This document shows positions 52,401 through 64,000 of a stretch of DNA of 64,000 bases, one piece after another. Each line of letters starts with the position of its first letter. The first letter of the stretch is position 1. The translations under genes and the position numbers were made by a program. A model generated the notes under the pieces. The model made no database searches and had not been told where the DNA came from. It saw nothing but the letters and a program-made list of their open reading frames with translations. The stretch is from Alnus glutinosa (Eukaryota; Streptophyta; Magnoliopsida; Fagales; Betulaceae), in the NCBI RefSeq assembly GCF_958979055.1, contig NC_084896.1, positions 1,488,001 to 1,552,000 of the forward strand, written 5' to 3'.

Positions 52401-53373
52401 GTCAAGTCCCTAACATAAACCTAACTGTTTTCAAAATAAAAATATTAACAAATAATTCAAAACACAAAAAATTCATAAAATACTCAAACTTATTTTCATC
52501 TTTATGTCATATCAAAACATTAAAACAAAAAAAAAATAAAAAAATAAAAAAATCTCTAAGAAGCATTAACAAATGAAGTAGTGAGTGAGTTTAGCCTTAC
52601 TAGAAGAAACAACCTTTTTTTTTTTTTTTTAAAAAAAAAAAATGCAAAAAGGGTAGGAGGGGTGATCATAGTAGCTTTTCAATTTGGGCGTGACCATAAT
52701 AGCACCTACCTGTTGAGAATTGATGACAAGAGGGGCATAAACAGGGAGACCACAAATGCTCACTCAAATCAGTTCAGCTATAACTTAACTCAGTCTCATT
52801 GAAGACACTAGCGAACACCTAGTCGGTGTAGTAAAAATAATCTAAAGCGCTTCCCATTATAGGATGCGACCCCAAATCTACCACTCACCAAACCACTTGG
52901 GAGTAAGCCAATTGCCACTAAACCACCACATTGGATGATTATTGGAAGAAACAACTTAGTCCAAGCCATATTACCTTTGTAATTAGAATGTGGCAAAGAA
53001 GTCCTTTGGCCAAGCATTTAAGTGCATACTCCATTATGGGAAGAAAACACATATTAAAGAAAGTGAGGAATAAAGTGCAAGCAATAAAAAATTTAATGAA
53101 AGATTAACACATTAGTTAATTAAGGTTAGGAGAAGAGTTAGGGTTTGTAAAAAGAAAAAGGCCAAAAGGCCAAAAGGCCACGTGGTTTTTTAAAGAGTTG
53201 AAGAAGAGTGCTCCTGTGGTGGAGGAACCAGTCCCACGTGCAGGGAACAATGTTTTCAGTTCAAGTACACCAAAACACATGAAGCCTCGGAAAACATCAC
53301 TTCTGTGAGATCTACCTACAGAATCATTACAAAATAAAAAATTTATCAGTTTACTTTCGGTGCTACAAATAAC

Positions 53374-53411
<38 letters not shown>

Positions 53412-53470
53412 TTTAAAACAAAAAAACACAACAACCAATTCAAAATACAAAATATTTAAAACAACTTTAG
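52401..53470. other. Spacer
   Basis: Holds a copy of the dispersed short repeat (about 52425-52575), a T/A homopolymer junction (52617-52641), a thrice-repeated GGCCAAAA (about 53160-53179) and an ATT microsatellite (about 53378-53410). No gene supported. Confidence 0.5.
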
Positions 53471-53940
53471 TCAACAATAAGTAATTTTGATGTGACAAAT
53501 CGAGACAATTATTTTGCTATGACAACTGCTGTTATTAGTAACTCTGATGAGAAAATCATCATAAATGTCACTCAAAAGCTTTCTAACACTGATGCTCTTA
53601 TAGGAGAAGTTTATGCTGCTCTTCTTACTATTCGATTGGCAGCTTATGTAGGTATTGAGAAATTTATTCTTGAAGGAGATGCTTGCTTGTGATTGTTGCT
53701 GTGAATCAGCCGCATATCTTTTTTTCTTGGCATTTTGCTCCCTATATTTCGGATATTAGATTAAAACTCTCTTTATTTTAAAGCTCGAATACTTCGAAAG
53801 TTTTTAAATGCGCCGATCTTCGTGCACATGTTTTAGTTAAATGGGCTGTTATTGAATGTTTTTTCCTTCTTTCTTTCATCAGGATCAATAATGGGAAAAT
53901 CCTCCCTTATAACCTTTTCCTTATTCAATTGGATAAAATA
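53471..53940 (+). mobile_element. Decayed LINE RNase H domain
   Basis: The open frame 53492-53692 reads TQKLSNTDALIGEVYAALL then IRLAAYVGIEKFILEGDA, the RVT_3 RNase H core of plant LINEs (E in GEVYAALL, D in EGDA). Just after DACL a one-nucleotide frameshift is needed to continue VAVNQPHIFFSWHFAPYISD, and an in-frame stop follows. The pattern KVFKCADLRAHVLVKWAVIE then appears, closing the domain near 53860. Clearly non-functional. Confidence 0.85.
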
Positions 53941-54585
53941 AAAAAAATAAAATAAAAAAATAGAAAACCACTACCACAAATTTGCAATGCAGACGATTCC
54001 AAATGCCGAGGACAAAGTTTTCCTTGGTGGATGAAAATTTTCTAATTTAGCTTATAATACTTTAAAAATGCTTTATTAAAAATATATGGAATGACTACAT
54101 GCTTTAAGGATTTGGTTTAAAGAATTTCTTCTATCCGAATTTGAAACAAAATTTTGTCAAATTGCATATATTGCAAAAGGAACATATGATTTGTCTACAG
54201 ACAGTTACAATTTGCAAACATAATGGAACCGCTCTTTTTTATTTTTAATTTTTAGATTTGGTTTGGTTTAGTTCTAGTTGAAATTAGATCTGTTAGACTG
54301 AAATACGTGTTCTTTATGTCTTGTTATCAAACACGAGTTCTAATCCTAACGAGTCAAAGTTTTCATTTAAGCCAAACTATTTGTGGAGAGAGAGAGAGAG
54401 AGAGAGAGATAAATGTTTGGTTCTCAATTTTTATTTATTTCTTGTCCATCTCCATATAAGAAATAAATAAATAAAAGACGAATATGTATCGAGACGAGTT
54501 ACAATCCCATTGTTCTCTCTACCCGCAAATACCACCCATCCAATTCTTTCTTGTTGAAAAAAAATGCCCATAGTTGGGCCAATTT
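53941..54585. other. AT-rich spacer
   Basis: Only low-complexity DNA and an AG microsatellite (about 54386-54409). Nothing recognisable. Confidence 0.55.
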
Positions 54586-54723
54586 AGTAGTCGCTTCCGG
54601 TCAAAGTTGCCGATGTCCAAATTTCGACCATAGTAATCAATGCCGACCAAAGTCCCCGATGTCCAAGTCTCGGCCATAGTAGCCACTGCCGGCCAGAGTC
54701 GCCGAAATTTAAGTTTTGGTCAT
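54586..54723 (+). repeat. Three tandem 46-bp units
   Basis: Units start at 54586, 54632 and 54678, each beginning AGTA and carrying a CCGxCCAxAGT-like block, then CCGATGTCCAA (diverged in unit 3) and a GGCCATAG/GACCATAG end. A partial fourth unit follows. About 80% identity between units by eye. No reading frame is maintained. Confidence 0.8.
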
Positions 54724-55918
54724 AGAAACTGATGTTCCAAATCAAGCCATAGTATCATTTTTTTTTTTTCTTCTAGCCCTTTGATGTTCAAGATCAAACC
54801 TCAACGTCTGTGAGCTACTGTTGGGTTTGCGATGGCGTATTTTACAAGATGATAAATTAGATTTATTGTTGTTAATATAGAAGTAGAAGAAACTTGAAAC
54901 GTTCAGACTCTTTCTCTATAAATAGAGTCTTATATATAATCAAATAAATCGAAGAAAGATATAGCCAAATAAAAAACTTTGATGAATGAACATATGTCAT
55001 AGGTCGAACCACCTAAAATCTATGTTTCTTCTATTTCCTTTATCTTTATTTAAATTTTTATTAGTTCTTACAATGTTCAAAAGGTTTATATTATATATGT
55101 GGGATGCTGACATCCATAAAGCACCAAACAAATGAAAAGGGAATAATGAAACTTGTAACACTTTGTGTGAAGAGAAAGCCAAATTAAATGGCAAGTGGGC
55201 TCCAACTTGATTTGAGAAAGAGACTGGTTTTCTTAAGATTCCAATGCCTCTTGCACTTCCAATCTCAAACATAGAAATTAATCAAGCAAAAAAAAAAGAA
55301 ATGAAAAAGAAAGAAAACCTTTTAGAAAGAGAAATAAATAAAGGTTCTCATCACCCTCTCTAACTGTCCCTTCTAAGTTTTAATCTTCCACAAAATACAA
55401 AAACATTGGAAGGGGACAAGGGCTGTCATGTTTTAGTCACAACCTAAATCATGGTTCCGTAACCATTTGTGCAACTTACTTTCCCTAAAATCTATTTTCC
55501 CGACACTTACAGTCAAACTAACCAATAATCACAAAAAGACAAGTAAAAGTAGCAAACATTATTGGAATACTCCAATCACAGGGGAAAAAGATTTTTTCAA
55601 ATTAAGCTGTCCGAATTTTACTGAAATTAGTCTGTCGATACACAAAGAAAGAGGGTTACGATGTTCGTATGCCCTGAACAGGTAGATCCGTGCGCGCCTT
55701 CAACTACAAAAAATGAGTAGATTTTACAGCCGGCCTCTTTATCTTTGAACAATCCGATTTTAGGAGATCACACCTTCTTACATCTAGATTAAGAGTATTG
55801 CTAGAAGAAAGATCCATATCCTTTTTAAATAATCGAATCACTGTTATATACATGGAATAAGATTTTTCTGAAATTAAACTGTTCGGGTTTTACTGAAATT
55901 AGGTTGTCGACACACTAA

Positions 55919-55953
<35 letters not shown>

Positions 55954-56284
55954 GGTTACAATGTCTATTATTACTATAACCTAATTTCAAGGAATCCTAA
56001 ACCTCATTATAGACATGCCAAAAAGTGTATAAAAACTAGTGGGCTGAGGTTTACAAAAACCAACAGGTTGGGTTTGCTGGATAACATGTGGTGGGCACTG
56101 ATTAAATAAAATGCATCAAAACCATGTGGTCATATGACTAATTCTTTTTAATACTTTTATTCAATGGACATCACATCACGTATTTCTTCTTGTCTGGAAT
56201 TATTTAATGAAAGGAGATCAAAATCACATGATCACTTTGCCTAGATTAATTTTTCATAGATTCAACCAAGAAAAGAAAAGAAAA
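54724..56284. other. Spacer with diverged direct repeat
   Basis: Two related segments about 280 bp apart (55582-55670 and about 55855-55965) share AAGATTTTT, ATTAA(G/A)CTGT(C/T)CG, TTTTACTGAAATTAG and GGGTTAC words; the second contains an AG microsatellite (about 55923-55949). A 91-codon minus-strand frame at 54997-55272 is not recognised and not called. Confidence 0.45.
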
Positions 56285-56742
56285 AAAGTTTCACTTATAA
56301 CCCTTGATCTTTCATCATTTTTTCAATTAGATATCAATCTTTAAAAAGTGTTAATTTAGAGTATTCAACTTTCAATTTTTTTTAATTTCAATATTCCGTT
56401 AGAATTTTCCTTTAAATTCTGTCAAAATTCTCAAAATACCCATAATTTTTTTCTTAGAAAATAAAAAAATTTGCAAGAATTTAAGCGTTGGTCATAATTT
56501 AACGAAATTTGCAAAAATACACATGCCTAAATCTTTGAAAAAAAAAATTATATATATATATTTTTTTAAAAAAAAACACAGAGATATTTTAGAAATTTTG
56601 ATAAAATTTAACAAAAAATTCTAACAAAAAGTTGAAATTGAAAAACAAAAAATGAATGATAAATACCCTAAATTGATATTTTTTAAAAATAAATACCCTA
56701 ATTACAAAAGTAATAAAAGATGAGATTATAAATAAAGTTCGA
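56285..56742. mobile_element. Old MITE-like fold-back, copy 1
   Basis: Divergent terminal inverted repeats of about 100 bp: left TTATAACCCTTGATC...CAATTAGATATCAATC, right (reverse-complemented) TTATAATCTCATC...TAATTAGGGTATTT. The inside carries TTCTGTCAAAATTCTCAAAA and its inverse. Related partial copies occur at about 57540-57890 and 58845-59080. Confidence 0.6.
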
Positions 56743-58034
56743 AAAAAAAAAAAAAAACCACATACTTTGTGGCTTGTGCCCCCAGGAACGTGGATTCAGG
56801 GGCTCAATAAAAATTCCAGCTATATGATCAACATTCAACGGTGGGAGCACACAGTCAATCAATTAATAAAAATTATATATATATAATGCTTAGGGTATGT
56901 CTCTATCTGTTAATTGTTTTCGTGTTTTTAAGAGGGTTTTTGTGTTTGACTTGTTTGTTAATTTTATTGTTTAGAGAGAATAAAAAAAAAGAAAAAGACA
57001 TAAAATAAGAACTATAAAAAACGAACAGCTTTTCCCATAATTTTCTTGCCAACGCATCCGGCAGTCGACACGAGTTTCACTTTGTGCCGAATGCCGATGA
57101 GAGGGTAAATTAAATTACAAAATTTGCAGATTAATTCAATTGTTTAATAGTTAACGTGATAATTTCACGTGATGAGTCACTCGATTTATAATAAAAATGA
57201 TAGTAAATGTAGCAATAATGAACAAACAGATTATTTTATCTAAAATAGTTACTACGTACAAATTAGAATGTGATTCTCATTATATTTTGATTAGGACTAA
57301 TTAAGAGATTTTAAGTGGCAGTAGATCACTTTCATGATTGTGATCTCAATATTCAAAAGGTAATGACTTTTTTTAATTTGTAGGGGGAAATTGCATGCAC
57401 AGTTATTCAGAATGGACCCATGAGAGCAATTGGTAGGTTGGCATGTATGGTTTGAAGTTTACACAACATCACATATGAATCAATGATCATCTACATATTA
57501 TTATCTTCTTCTTCTTTTTCTTTTTTTTTTTTTCTTTTTTCAACTTCAACTCTTAGTTATAATTTTTTTCTTAAATTCTGTCAAAATTCTCAAAATGCCC
57601 ATCATTTTTTTTTAGAAAAAAATTGCTAGGATTTCGGTGTTAGTAAGAATTTAACGGAATTTGTAAAAATACCCATGTTTGAATCTTTGAAAATTTTATA
57701 ATTTTTTTTAGAAATAAATAAACACAGTGGTATTTTAGAAATTTTAATAAGATTTAACAGAAAATTCTAACGAAGGGTTGAAATTGAAAAAAAAATTAAA
57801 AGATAAATACCCTAAATTGACACTTTTTAAAATTTGGGTATTTTTTTTTAAAAAAAAAAAATGATTAAATATCATAGATTATATAAGTGGAGTTTTCCTA
57901 AAAGTTATAATACTCATAATATCACTCTATTTTTTGTTTTATTTAATAGACAAATTAGCTTCTACATATCAAAGTAGCTCTAGCTTTTATTTTTGTGTTT
58001 TTTCTCCTTAATTCCCCTTCTTTTCTTTTCTTTT

Positions 58035-58066
<32 letters not shown>

Positions 58067-61000
58067 CCAAAATATGTGAATTAAAATGACGAAACAATAT
58101 AATCGGACCCATCATATAAAAACAAGAAAGATCAGGAAAGCAACGGATATCTTTTTTGATTCTTTAGATTATGTGATGTGATTTATGCAAAGGCTGAGAT
58201 TTTATAGATAAGAGTCGCTGTTAAGCTCGGTCCATTGAGATCGACACATATGATATAAGAAAGAAAAAGAAAAAAAAAGAAAAGAAAAGGGTATTTCAAT
58301 TTCAATGAGTTTAGTTTCAATTAAAACGGTCAAATCCTTTATTATAAATTATCAACAAGTGAAATATTGAATTAAAATGAAAAGTAAATGACGGAGATAA
58401 TATTCAATTATCCAAAAAGTTTAAGCAGATAAATAATAATTAATTTAATAATTTAATTTATATTCCAAAAAAAATAATAAACAATATGATCACTTGCTAA
58501 CCACTAAACGATAAAATGCCAGTCCATTTACATACACACCTTCCCATTTTGTCTCTTTCTTAAACAACAAATGGAGATTTGATATTTTAATTTTATTTAA
58601 AAAAAAAAAACATTAATTCTAGTAATTTTGGACCAATAGGATATGGACAGGTTCCACTTGCATGAAGTAGAACTATGCCTGTGAATGAATCGATTAATTA
58701 ATAAAATATAAGTAATATCTCATTTACTTAGACAGTTCTGTAAGTTCAGATAAAACTTTTGATAAGAGGAAAATAGGAAACTAAATTGGTATTAATTACA
58801 TTTTTGTAGTAGAATTTCAAATGAAATGAAGTAAAATACTTCAAATATTTTGAAACTTTCACTAATACCCATACATAAATCTTTGAAATTTTTTATAATT
58901 TTTTTAAAAAATAAAAATAAACACAGAGGTATTTTATGAATTTTGACAGGATTTAATGGCAAATCTTAACGGAATACCTGTTATTGAGACGGTTTGAAAA
59001 TTTGATATCCTAGTTGGAGATGTTTTGAAGTTCAGTACACTTAAGTCAAATAGGCCGATAGTTCGGTACCCTTAAGGGAATTAATTCTCCCAAAAAATAA
59101 AATAAAAAAGGCAATTTTTTTACAATTTTGTGGAAATAGCTAGGAAAAATGTACTAAACAAATGGGATTAAGTGAAGAAAATGGGTGGATTTAGGTTAAT
59201 TAGGCGGTGCCTAACATCATCAACAAGACAAAGCAAATATGGCATCAACATTATAGGGACCCATCATCTAAAAGAAGGATCAATGAAGCTGAAATCTCAT
59301 ATAATTTGCCTTTTCCTTTTTGGATTTGATTGCTTGCTTGTCGGAAAATATGTTTTTAGGACATTAGGTAAGTAAGAGCATATGGCAACCATGCTCATCA
59401 ACGGCTCACATGAAAAGTACTATGATTTCTCGACCTGAAAATAATTTTAAATATTTTGTGTTTTATGCTGTTTGTTAATATTTTTGTTTTGACTACAAAA
59501 ATACAAAATTAAAAAATATAATGATTTGACAATCAAAGTGTCTCATAGTTCATGATTTCGGTTAGCGGGATATTAGTAATATATTTGGAATTCTTTTGAA
59601 GTTATTTTGATAATTTTAGCTATTAGAATATTAATTAAATAATTAGATCAATCATTTCATATCAGTCGAAGCATTCGGAACAAATAGTGATTTAACATGA
59701 TAGCAGAACAAAAGTCTAAAATTCGAACCTTATCTTCATCGTTGATCTCCAATCCCGATTAAATATTACATAAATTATCTTTGAAAACTCAATTCAAAGT
59801 GAAAAAAAACTTAAAAAATAAAAAATAAAGAAAAAAAAACAATAAAAAATAAAATAAAGTGAAAAAGTGTGAATATATCCTATGCCACCTTTTATCAAAG
59901 TGAAAAGTCATTCATATTTTTTTTTTAATCCTCAAATGTTCTATGCGTGTCCTTGCCACTAAGTAATAAAATTGCAGTGTCCTTGTTTATGTTGTTCACT
60001 CCATCAATATTTTATCCAACAAAAGTATTCTTCCAAATAGGGTTAGAACAATTTCATATCCTATGAGAATATCATGTATATCGAATACATATCACTTTAA
60101 TAGACAGTTTGAGGAAATAACACACAGTATATATGGATAGAGATTTCCATCAATTTTATTGTCTGAATTGCTAACAATCTGAACAGCAAATGTGTGAGAG
60201 CTTACATGAGACCCATCTCAATTTGTTTGGACACATAGATTTTAAAAAAATGCTATCACGTTTATTAGCAATTTAAACAGCAAATTGTTAGAGATCGGAA
60301 TAGAATAAATGCCGCCAAAACTAATTGACAAAAGCTTCAATCTTTCTCAATACTCGGCTAAATGGCATTGGTAGAAGCCTAGAAGGAACAAAATTATGTG
60401 CAAATTATTGTCTCTTATTGTTTTGTTTCATGTAATGGACAAGAAGTTTGATAAGAAAGGGACCCTACACTTTTGGTCACAACTTGGGTGATGTAAGAGG
60501 CTTTGTTTAGGATAATTTCTTAATTATTGAAGGTATATATACTCATTAAACTACTACATGGATGGAATAAAATAACAGTGCAATTATCTGATTGTTAAGC
60601 AACTTGAATAAAATAATTTCAAGTGTATCTCCTTATTGGGAGCGGTTTACAATTCACATCAGCCAATAGAATATGTGTTAAAATATTAATTAAATAATTA
60701 AATATATTATTATTTTTAATTGGTTAAATTTTTAGAATAAATAGTGATTTAACTTGATATAAGAGCAAAGGTTCCGAGTTAGAACTTTATTTCTGTTATT
60801 TATAATTTATCATACGTGAGGGAGAATGTTAAAATATTAATTATATAATTAAATTTACTATTTTCTAATGGCTTAAACTTTTAAAATAAATGGTGATTTA
60901 ATATCTGAAATTCAAAAACTAGCCAAAATGGTCGGTGCGTTTAGGATTGTGATTTCGTAAACAAAAAGTGCGATTTTAAATCAAATTGCAGAAAATGAAT

Positions 61001-62331
61001 CGTTTAGAAATTGTGTTTTTAAAAAATTGCGATTTGAAAACGCATGAAACTGTTTTTTTTTCAAATCGCAGGCAATAAAATGCTTTTATGAAAATGCATT
61101 TTTAAAAATTATTTTTTTAAATCTTACATTTTAAAATCATAAATCCAAAATTTGTAGTGAAAAGAAACGGGGGGATTAGAAGTAGGAATTAATAGCCGGA
61201 ACTCCTCCACACAAAGCTTAAGCCCAAGCCCACTCATGAAATGGTGGAACAAAACAAGCAGGCCTTACCACTTAAGTTTTGGAGTAAGCCACAAAGATGC
61301 AACTGGGCTAACTATAATCCACAAATTCTAATTTTTTTTTTCTTTAAGAATTTCTATTAATATATACAAGAATTATTAATTATATTAAAAATACATGTGA
61401 AAATGGCTTGTTTGTTAAATTCGTTGTTGTTGTTGTTGTTTTTTTTTTTTTTTTCAATTTTTTTTCTCAAAATAAAAAAAAAATACTAAAAATTACATTT
61501 TTATCTCACAACTATTTCATAATGTCGATGTATCAGTTACAACTAATCTTTAATTTTTAACAAATATTGATCTAAAAGTGGGTTAAAACTATTATGTCAA
61601 TATTGTGAAATAAAAATGTGATTTCTAATATTATTCAAACAAAAGAAAAAGAGTAATGCTATAAACTATATTTTTATCTTATAACTATTCCATAATGTTA
61701 ACAGGACAGTCCAATCAATCTTTGAATTAATCGTTATTTTTTTTAAAAAAAAAAAGAAATTCTAAAAGTTGATTGGGAAATGTGATATATAGTATTTCTC
61801 GATTATCCTACGGTATTAACGTGTTAGTCACAACTAAACCTTAAATTTTTATTAACAAATAACAAAAAAAAGCATAAAAAATATTCAAAACACAAAATTC
61901 ATTAGTTAAAACACAAAAGCAGTTTTCCCTTCTAGGAGTACCCTTTCAAACAAAAACAAAAAATTATACCCAAAATGTATTAATAAACTAAACGAAGGGT
62001 GAATTAAAAGAATTTCCGTAAAACGCATAACTTTATCCAACCTCACACCCAAACGGAGCTTAACAGAAAGCGTCGCTAAAGGTAGCTTTGAAGTCGGTGA
62101 TTTTGTAGTAGCGGCATTCGTCGCCATAACATGTCACTTTGGCGAACTGCCAGCCAGGAGTTGACGAATAGGGCTAAATGACAGGTGTTGCTACAAAGAA
62201 ACTTCGCTGGGATCAGAGATCGAAAGCCGTGTGGTCGCTCTAACAAGCTCCAAGAAAACATCCATCGTATCGTCGGCCAAATAGCTCGATTTTCTGGTGG
62301 GTGTGTTGCTGAAAGCTGTGATCGGAGAGTG
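56743..62331. other. Long AT-rich, repeat-dominated spacer
   Basis: No gene supported over 5.6 kb. Contents: two degraded relatives of the 56285 fold-back (57540-57890, 58845-59080); homopolymer tracts near 57520-57540 and 58030-58070; tRNA-like dispersed repeats with TTAAATAATTA and GTGATTTAAC(A/T)TGATA words near 59620-59730, 60670-60800 and 60830-60905; a palindromic GCGATTTGAAAACGC block near 60935-61100; fold-backs at about 61475-61630 and 61640-61800; and a copy of the dispersed short repeat at about 61860-61990. From about 62040 CG content rises, likely the promoter of the DnaJ gene. Confidence 0.5.
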
Positions 62332-63847
62332 ATGGTGAAGGAAACTGCCTATTATGAAGTCCTGGGGGTCAATGTGGACGCTCCTGCAGCCGAGATCAAG
62401 AAGGCTTACTATGTTAAGGTAAACCTTTCACTTCAAATTCAAGTTAACCCATAGCATTTCCTTCTATGATTTTGTTCTTAGAAGTAATCTTGGAAATTGG
62501 GTCGCGTTCGAGTTGTCAGTCTTACCCATATGAGGTCTAATTGGAATTGTAGAGAATCTTGATTCATGGCAAATTGTAACGATTTGGGACTGCACCAAAT
62601 GGGTAAGGTAAAGTATAACTTTTTGGGCCACAGATTGACAACTCGAATTCAGCTAGATCACTGGGGTGTGGTGTATAATTAACCCTTTTATCAAAAGAAT
62701 GTGTAGGCACATTATTCAGCTCTATTAGCTCATTGGCAAATTAATAGGGAAAAAATCTGTGCTTTTGCTTTTACAGTGTTGCATTAGCAGTTTAGCTCTT
62801 GTATTGTGTTTGGGAGTTTTGATGGGAAACAATACACAAAGATAAAACTTGACCCATCAATCAATCTGATGGAGTCCCAAGCTAACCCACGTACTTGATT
62901 GTTGTAGTGGCAGCAACTTGTCTCAACTGCTATTAGTAGTGGCAGGAAAGCAGCCCATGGCCCATGATCTTCACGTGGAGGAGGTTTAGGAAAGTTAGTG
63001 TTAGTGGGTTAATAGAAGTTATATTGTAATAGGTTAGTATAAGTTATATTCAGTAGTAATGGGCAGTTACATGCATTAACTTAATGGGTAGTTATATTTC
63101 ATATAGTGGTCGTGTGTTAGTAGCTCTAGTATAAAACAAGGTCTAGATTGTAGAGAATTGATTATTGAATATTGTATTGACATTTGTCATTTGTGGTTTG
63201 TATCCAACCCTAAGTGGATTCATTTGTGGTCTCTCCTACCCGAAAGGAGTTCATTATCTATCAAATATCTTTAATTCTATTCAAATTATCAAGAGTTCCT
63301 ATAACAATCACAATGATTATTCCTGTTGAAGCTCTCTTAAGCTTATAGCCAGTTAATCCAACCAAAAGAACTTAAGTTAGTAGGTAAAGAGAATAAGTAC
63401 ATATGCTTATAACCAGGAACTGAAACCAAGGCAAGCCAGCCAGATAATTTAACCGAAACTGAAGCAAAGACAAACAGGCATGACACCTGAAGTCCAGAAC
63501 AATCAAATCAGGCTCTAAATCATGTTAAAGCATCCAACCTTAAAGTTGAAGTTACTAGGTGGAGAAGTTCAACAAATAAATATACCCATTGCAGAGCAGA
63601 CATCTAATTGACGTGGGATGCCTTACCATGGTCCACCATAGAACAAGCTTAAACAACATTTTTCTTTTTCCTAGTGTTATCCTACATCATTGAGTATGAT
63701 TTAATACCATCTTTGAAGTCTTTTTTCCCCAGATATTTTTAGCTTGAATCGAGAAGAAAATGACTAATCATTTCATGTTCTTTGCAGGCAAGGCTAGTTC
63801 ACCCAGACAAAAATCCTGGAGATCCAAAAGCTGCTGAAAATTTCCAG
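62332..63847 (+). CDS. DnaJ/Hsp40 co-chaperone, dnaJ 10-like, first two exons (partial)
   Basis: J-domain co-chaperone that stimulates Hsp70 ATPase. Exons 62332-62418 and 63788-63847 (GT-AG; intron 1369 bp), after which a donor GTATAC follows and the gene continues past the window. The 49 visible residues are [36 protein letters not shown] and AAENFQ: J-domain helices I and II with the invariant HPD (residues 33-35). MVKET at the N-terminus and PDKNPxDPxAAxNFQ are characteristic of plant dnaJ 10 (type III) proteins, which lack the G/F and zinc-finger regions, but that part is outside the window. The ATG at 62332 was chosen because upstream in-frame sequence is not J-domain-like. Confidence 0.92.
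62900..63306 (+). mobile_element. Possible solo LTR in DnaJ intron 1
   Basis: A segment starting TGTTGTAG and ending CTATAACA (7 of 8 inverted match) with a TATAAAA box at 63130-63136, resembling a Copia-type LTR. No matching 5-bp target duplication flanks these ends. An alternative left end at 62662, giving ATCAC duplications at 62657-62661 and 63307-63311, has weaker terminal symmetry. The call is tentative. Confidence 0.35.
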
Positions 63848-64000
63848 GTATACTTCTAATTTTTTGTGTAGTCTATGCAAGAATGTGGTATTCTTGAGTT
63901 ATGTAACTTAATAATTGTTCACTTAATTATTAGTTTGTTCATCTTGAGAAATACAGAATGCTGGGAAAACTAAGTGCCAAAAACAAAAATCCTTTTGAAT

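Noticed and set aside
54997..55272. 91-codon minus-strand ORF
   Set aside because: No recognised motif, no splice or promoter context, in repeat-rich spacer.
59172..59375. 67-codon plus-strand ORF
   Set aside because: Short, unrecognised, embedded in MITE-like AT-rich DNA; insufficient support for a gene.

Overview
The window is nuclear DNA from a flowering plant, almost certainly a eudicot and probably woody. The reasons are canonical plant exon-intron structure, AT-rich introns and intergenic DNA, a plastid-type lysine-biosynthesis gene, two Sec14-nodulin genes, an S1 bZIP gene carrying the sucrose-control upstream peptide, and many plant transposons (hAT, Mutator-like, LINE, solo LTR). 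The species cannot be named from the sequence. All exon coordinates were read by eye from splice sites and reading frame. In the four fully contained multi-exon genes the exon lengths sum to a multiple of three.

Layout. 1-1.1 kb: end of a LINE retrotransposon (minus). 3.16-3.66 kb: hAT-type MITE. 3.86-8.78 kb: diaminopimelate decarboxylase (minus, 8 exons). 8.87-9.86 kb: a Pack-MULE-like element carrying a subtilase fragment, ending 88 bp from that gene's start codon. 9.9-13.5 kb: AT-rich spacer with a small palindromic MITE. 13.9-18.8 kb: Sec14-nodulin phosphatidylinositol-transfer gene (plus, 14 exons). 20.4-27.5 kb: a paralogue on the minus strand with 14 matching exons, so the two lie tail to tail. 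31.1-38.5 kb: BDP1, the B'' subunit of TFIIIB (minus, 14 coding exons), with duplicated 5' exons. 39.3-39.8 kb: UDP-glycosyltransferase C-terminal fragment. 40.7-43.8 kb: tandem duplication of about 0.9 kb whose second copy is broken by a hAT element and a solo LTR. 43.8-48.7 kb: repeat-rich spacer with two unexplained C/G-richer islands. 48.9-50.2 kb: intronless S1 bZIP gene with three upstream ORFs, one of them the 41-residue sucrose-control peptide. 50.2-62.3 kb: repeat-dominated spacer with a 400-bp tandem duplication, a decayed LINE RNase H fragment and MITE-like fold-backs. 62.3 kb to the right edge: first two exons of a DnaJ (Hsp40) gene (plus).

The genes are independent housekeeping or regulatory loci, not a pathway cluster. 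The only clear evolutionary unit is the tail-to-tail Sec14-nodulin pair. I did not find a convincing new multi-gene system. The most notable items are the Pack-MULE against the lysine gene, the exon duplications in BDP1, the intact sucrose-control uORF, a perfect 35-bp inverted repeat in a BDP1 intron, and several repeat families resolved to exact ends with target-site duplications.
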